Assembly (NCBI GenBank): GCA_905178155.1
Contig: CAJINV010000002.1
Location: forward strand, 2,574,226-2,638,225
Length of the DNA stretch: 64,000 bases
Source of the DNA: Amoebophrya sp. A120
Taxonomy: Eukaryota > Sar > Dinophyceae > Syndiniales > Amoebophryaceae
Direction: 5' to 3'
In this document: in pieces, positions 59,291 through 64,000 of the stretch
How the letters are laid out: every line of letters begins with the position of its first letter
Numbering within the stretch: position 1 is the first letter of the stretch
The notes under the pieces: model-generated
Told to the model about the DNA's origin: nothing
Seen by the model: only the letters and a program-made list of their open reading frames with translations
Databases searched by the model: none
Made by a program: the position numbers and the translations under genes

Positions 59291-60716
59291 ATTTTTCTTG
59301 GTATCTTCGAAGATCTTCTTGGGGTCGTGCTGTGAATGGAATTATTGATTTCTTCACAGGCTATCTCAAGCGGGGAGTGGAGATCAACTTCTTTTCAGTT
59401 TTCCACTGCTGTTCTAGCAAGTTTGAAGAGAGGAAGAGAAACTATCAACGTTCCAGGAGGCAGGGACAAACTGGAACCTCTTCTAGTTTATGACAGACAA
59501 CAAAGAAGTTTCGTTCTCATTGACTTTTGACAATAACTTTTGACAACTTTCAGTTATGATCGACCTTTAGTTTCAACGCAGAAAATATGTACTTACCTAA
59601 AGTTTCAGCTTCAACTAGAGTACTGCTCTTGAAATTAATTCACACCGGATTTTGATATGCCGGGGATGAGAAGCCCGCAAATTAAGTAAAATGTACAAAA
59701 ATCCGCTTAAAAGATCAGCTTTCGGAACAAAGATTTGTCCGTTCGAGACATGTACACAATGAATTCAAAAGCAGATGCAGATGATTGGGTACCACCGAAA
59801 TTGAAAAATTTGGAATTGTACGCTGAAAACCTGTACAGTAGTAGCGATGATTTTTAAGAATAAGATGTCGATTTCGATAGGTCGATATATATCACTCTGT
59901 GTCATCTGGTCGATGGGCCGCCCTTTGTTGTTCCTTTTTCGTTGCATTACGTACAAATAGTTGTTTCTGTGCTGGAAAAGGCAACGAGTCAACACGAGAG
60001 AAGCCGCAGCGGTTAAATAGGCTAAACACGTTTAGAAGAGCCACTGAGACTGACTTCCACGTCGCGTTGGTGTCGTGCATGAACTATTGCTCGTCGTGCT
60101 TCTGAGTTACAGGAATGCAGTGTAGTCCGAGGTGTCGTATAAACTACCCAATCGGTCGTCCAATTCCAAATCCGGTTTTTTTTCCGCACTGTTTGTTTTC
60201 GTGTAAAATGATTTATGGAGCTACAGCCGGTCGGTCGAAAATTTGTCCTTCGTACAACGGAAGATTCTGGTTGTTGTTATCACATCGTTCACAAAGCGCT
60301 TCGTCCTACCGATATAGCATTTTTCTTTTCCCTTGTACTTTTCATGAAGTTGGATAGAGCCCTAAGTTCATCTTCTTTCACGACCTTGAAAACAACAGTG
60401 CTTACTCCACATGCCCCCCTCATCGCACAACTACAACGACCCATAGCTTTTTACGTACGTGTAGAGTGTACAAAAGAACTATCACCCCCATATTTTTAGA
60501 GCTTTAGCAATACAAATCCCCCTTACAACGTAAAAGAAAAGCCACATCAAAACTGCTACTCCTCCTCTCCCAAAAGTCAGAGTCAAATAAGGCAAACCAA
60601 GCAAGCTTTTTTTTTGACTTTGTTTCGAGTCACTGTTCGATCGATTTGCCGGTGCGAGTTGGTTTGTCACAAATACTAACTTCGCATTCGACGAATCTAA
60701 CCGAGACTCGTCCGAC
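59291..60716. other. Spacer G9-G10
   Basis: AT-rich non-coding; no introner and no convincing gene. Confidence 0.5.
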
Positions 60717-63134
60717 ATGGGAGGCGCTTGCGCATCGAAGCAAGCGGTAGCAGCAGCGGAACCCGCTGCGGCAGCTCCGAAAGCCGAGAAAGGTACGAGA
60801 AATTATGGAGAGAAAAAAGTTTGTCACAGTCACTATCTTGCAGGTTTTGCATTACAAATTTTCTCAGCATCACAAACTTTCCTTGTATTGCAGAAACACT
60901 AGGGAAATCCCTAATGAAGTTTGGCTGTGATGCATTTTTACGCATGACAAACAATTTTGTATTGCAGGAATGCGCATGAGTGATCGTGACGAACTTTTTT
61001 TCTTTGATAGAAATGGTAGTAACAACAATAATTCTGATAACGAAAGTACTCCCCCACCTCCGTTGAAGTTCAACGATGAGAGCATTCCAAAAATAATAAT
61101 ACACCCCCCAGTGCCCACGCCCGAGCCGAGCAGCGCGAACGCCATCACACCGCAGCAGAGTGTATGGAAAGGAAAAACTGTTTCACTGTAGTAAACTTGT
61201 GATTGGCATAGAATGCAAGAACACAGACGCGTTTGGCTTGCTACACATGCAAGACAGTGATTGGGTTTTGAAACGTGTTTATTTCTCGTAGGAAGTACGC
61301 ATTGCAAGTTTTCTCTGTCATGTGTACTGAACTTGTGATGCAAAACCTGCAAAAAAATCCTTGCAGTGAAACATTCCTTTCCCTCTCCATACTCCGCGGA
61401 CGTCGCTATCCCCCGTGAGGAGTCCAAACCCGCTGCCCCGATTCCGACCGGGAAATTCACCGAGGATGCTATCCTATGTAAAAACGTCCCCACCCCATAG
61501 TTGTCATGCATATGTGCAATGTACAGGAAGATTTGTAATGCGCATCTCCATGAGGGACATTTCCAGTCGTGTTTCGGACTTTGTAAATATAATGCTGTAA
61601 ACAGGATGAGAAGCTGGGTTTCTCATGCGGCTGCCCTTGCTAACCAGCACTACACTGCAGATGGAAATTTGTGATGCACAACTCACAAAACTTGGAGATT
61701 TGTGTTGCAGCCTTCCCATCTTGATTCTGGCGCGGGGACGTAGTTTTTACTCAGGATAGATGCGTACTTTGAGCTACCGGAAGGCGTCGCTGCCGAAGAG
61801 GTCACCAAGTTTCACTCGGCCGTGCGGTGGGGCATATGCATTGCAAACGTATCTTGCTGGTAGAAGTCCTTGCAGTCTTGCATGACAAAGCTGGTTTCTG
61901 TAGGCAATGCACCACGACAAGTTCCAATTCCATTTGTCATGCTGAGCAAATTTGTGTTGCCATTACTCCTATCACGCTACTTTAACTTTTGCAATGCATA
62001 GGGCAAGCCGATCGCGGATTTGGAGCCGTTTTTGGTAGAGGACATGGGCGGAAAACCGGATTTGCTCAACGCCGCTGATTATCAAATGCAAAAATGTCTG
62101 GGTCTGGAAGAATGCAACTTGTAATGCGTATTTCAGAACACCATGCATACGTAGCAAAAGCTCCCACTTTTTGTCAGAAAAATAGGGGACTTGTCATGCG
62201 GATTCGGCATTGCGGAAGGTTCTCCAAACCTGTGATGCTAGAGCTTCCATGCCAGCCCTTCTGGGTAATGCAAAAACAGCATGACTCTTCCAGACCCAGA
62301 CATTTTTACATTTGATACTGATCAGAAGAACGGGAACCGGGCCGTGCACATCGCCGCGCAGAATGGGCATGAGGAGATCACGAAGTGGCTGATTGGCACG
62401 CTGAGTGCGGATGCGAACGCGCAGAATCGGAAGGGGCAGACGCCGTTGCACATGTATAAAATTGTGTTGAATGAACGTGCTTCACCTTTTTATGCATGAC
62501 AAACCACGGTTCTGAATGGTACACTCTGCATCACAAATCTATATGGCAAATCAGGTCTATCGAGTACGACTTTTACTTTCAAAACGTTTTTCTCCTGACG
62601 TCCGGCGCGGACCAAACCTTAACCAACGCGGACGGGCACCCGGCGATGTTGGGCATCGACGGGAAATATGCATTGCAAATATGTCTGGGTCTGGAAAGTT
62701 GGAACTTGTAATGCTGGTCTTGCATTCCTGTCAGATCTGTATTGCATGACTCACAAAAGTCGCAGCCTCTACTGTCATACAAAAACGCAGTTTCTCATGC
62801 GGAGCGCGTATGAGGAAGCGTTTTGCAAACGTGTAATGCGTTCCTGCATGAGGGAGCGTTTTCGTCATGCACATTTCAGCATCACAAATTTCCAGACCCA
62901 GACATATTTGCATTTGATAGGAAAAAATCCGGGGTGGAGGCCTGGGATCACGCCATGCAGAAGCTGAAGGCCGTCCGGGATGAAGCGAGTATGGAAGACG
63001 CGTTTGCGGCACTGGAAGCGTGCACGGATGAACTGGACAAGGGCATGCTGGGCATGACGGGGATGAAGAAAAAGAAGCAATACAAGGAGTGGTGGGATGT
63101 GAAACGGTTCACGGAAATCATGTCGAAGTTTTGA
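60717..63134 (+). CDS. G10: ankyrin-repeat protein with probable N-terminal acylation
   Basis: Exons 60717-60803, 61015-61162, 61397-61469, 61764-61834, 62006-62079, 62323-62453, 62555-62666, 62925-63134 total 906 bases (301 residues). The protein starts MGGACASKQ: Gly2 with a following Cys is a typical N-myristoylation/palmitoylation signal, predicting attachment to a cytoplasmic membrane face. After a Pro/Asn-rich linker come ankyrin motifs (NRAVHIAAQNGHEEITKWL, NAQNRKGQTPLHM, and a weaker third, LLTSGADQTLTNADGHPA) at residues about 137-225. The C-terminus is a charged helix with a Lys cluster (GMKKKKQYKEWW). The role is probably protein-protein interaction at a membrane; the partner is unknown. 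Confidence 0.75.
60804..61009. mobile_element. Introner, unclassified family (G10)
   Basis: 206 bp, TATG...GATA, arms AAAAAAGTTTGTCACAGTCA and matching complement. Exact flank repeat GAAAT. Interior has the common GCATNACAAA words. Confidence 0.82.
61163..61391. mobile_element. Introner, family E (G10)
   Basis: 229 bp, TATG...CATA, arms GAAAGG...AACTGTTTCACTG and CAGTGAAAC...CCTTTCC. Flanks GAGTG / CTCCG do not match. Confidence 0.77.
61470..61758. mobile_element. Introner, family B (G10)
   Basis: 289 bp, TATC...GATA. Exact flank repeat GATGC. Confidence 0.86.
61835..62000. mobile_element. Introner, family C diverged (G10)
   Basis: 166 bp, TATG...CATA; left core ACGTATCTTGCTGGTA eroded. 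Exact flank repeat GGGCA. Confidence 0.8.
62080..62317. mobile_element. Introner, family A (G10)
   Basis: 238 bp, TATC...GATA. Exact flank repeat CTGAT. Lies within the ankyrin region. Confidence 0.86.
62454..62554 (+). other. GT-AG intron in G10, possibly introner-derived
   Basis: 101-bp intron, GTATAAAA to AATCAG, phase 2, within the ankyrin region. The interior holds GCATGACAAA and GCATCACAAA, the words typical of introners here, but no terminal repeats. Confidence 0.6.
62667..62919. mobile_element. Introner, family A (G10)
   Basis: 253 bp, TATG...GATA. Exact flank repeat GGAAA. Confidence 0.86.
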
Positions 63135-64000
63135 TGATAAAGTAAAAACCAAATGGAATGGATCGATAAACGACATATGAAACCGTTTGAGTTTTGACAA
63201 GACATCTACAGGAGCCTGTAGTTCTGCTGGGGGTTACTATTTATGAATTGTAAAAAATGCACCATCTAGTATAGCACGTGCTGTAGTTACAACACATTAG
63301 TCGCGCGCAGCCACGAAGATCCGATTTCTGACCAATCATCCGCCGGCCGAAAACTTTATCTGGGGCAAGTAGCTTGCTTCTCAACAGGAAAAGGCATAGA
63401 CCTTAAAAGTACTAAGTAGTACTCTAGAAAGTAGTTATTTCGCGACCATTTATGATACCTATGATTTTAGGAAGTAGAAGATACTCATTCTCGCCGATCT
63501 ACTACGTCTACCCACGAAGGAACTTGAGAATACAACTTTTTACGCCTGCACATTGCTTGAGCTTCACGCCTGTACAATATTTTGAGCAACGACTCTAAGT
63601 GCATAATTCCAAGGTATGTCCGCATCATGTATCGTCCATTTTGGGAGCGGCAAAGCGCAGGTTTGGTTTTCAATGCTTTGAAAAAGTAGAATCTGCGGTG
63701 TTCAACAAGTACAGCACACGTAATATATTCGACTGCTTAGTCGCGATGTGCAGGGACGAGTCAAAATCATGCATTGTGCAAAAACATTGAATAATCGGTC
63801 TAGAAGAGGTTCATTGCTTGGGCATGTGCTGCATAAATGTCGGTTTTTTTTTTCACCCTTTCCCTGCGTCTACTCGGTGAAGGTGCACACGACCAGAATT
63901 GAGGTCCATGAAAGGACGCACTGGTAGCTCCACATGCGTAAACACGATTCGGTTTCTTTTGTTTTTGTGCATACACTACATCATGATTTCTGTACAAGTA
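63135..64000. other. Sequence downstream of G10
   Basis: Non-coding. A short palindrome AGTACT-AAGT-AGTACT lies near 63408. Nothing else seen. Confidence 0.45.

Noticed and set aside
17679-62919. CRISPR-like repeated units
   Set aside because: The repeats are paired inverted arms around unique target sites inside eukaryotic genes, not direct repeats with spacers.
1-64000. tRNA, rRNA or other structured RNA genes
   Set aside because: I looked for cloverleaf and conserved rRNA stretches by eye and saw none; a covariance-model search would be needed to exclude them.
1-64000. Autonomous transposase for the introners
   Set aside because: No open frame in the window resembles a transposase or recombinase; all elements are too short to encode one.

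Overview
This is nuclear DNA from a eukaryote with intron-dense genes. I read ten protein genes (G1-G10), all on the + strand. Their coding sequence is cut by about 79 short inserted elements that look like introner elements (introns made by a transposon-like process), plus about 12 introns with ordinary GT-AG ends. Coding regions are moderately GC-rich and full of low-complexity Ser/Gln/Asp/Glu tracts, while spacers are AT-richer. Same-strand genes, fast-evolving low-complexity proteins and invasive non-GT-AG introns with inverted repeats fit a parasitic dinoflagellate of the Syndiniales, such as Amoebophrya. That assignment is inference from what is known of those genomes; nothing in the window proves it.

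Introner structure. Each element starts TATC/TATG (rarely TATT/TAAG) and ends GATA/CATA (rarely AATA/CATT). It carries inverted terminal repeats of about 15-30 bp and is usually flanked by a 5-bp direct repeat. Removing the element plus one repeat copy restores the reading frame. With this rule the summed coding lengths of all nine complete genes are multiples of three without internal stops. Families by arm core: A, GTCTGGGTCTGG (36 copies); B, ACGTCCCCACCCCAGAG (10); C, AGTATCGTACTCG (9); D, CCCCTCCCCATAT (5); E, AAAAAACTGTTTCACTG (7); F, TCAGGTTTGAAATCG (4); G, AAATGCCCCCGCCCC (2); H, CACAACTCCCCCTCCCC (2); four are unclassified. All families share an interior word, TTGTNATGC or its complement, that recurs every few tens of bases. 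No transposase gene is present, so the copies here are non-autonomous.

Layout. G1 (enters from the left, ends 12178) encodes a giant low-complexity coiled-coil protein with an AT-hook. A spacer with a very GC-rich island (about 13020-14290) follows. G2 (14718-15786) is a small unknown protein. G3 (16891-24448) is a highly divergent myosin heavy chain with a long basic tail. G4 (25440-29789) is a secreted or anchored Cys-rich protein with degenerate EF-hand-like loops. G5 (30592-41023) is a membrane protein with tandem EF-hand/Cys-rich repeats and 25 introners. G6 (42655-46634) is a secreted protein with a PAN/apple-like Cys region and a FkbM-methyltransferase-like region. G7 (47596-49879), G8 (51340-54651) and G9 (56266-59290) are single-membrane-span proteins with acidic or basic low-complexity tails. 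G10 (60717-63134) is an ankyrin-repeat protein with a probable N-myristoylation/palmitoylation signal.

How they fit together. Several products are predicted at membranes or the cell surface (G4-G10), two of them with calcium-binding-like loops, and one is a motor protein. This could reflect a surface or motility theme, but co-location alone does not show joint function. The strongest signal in the window is the introner system.
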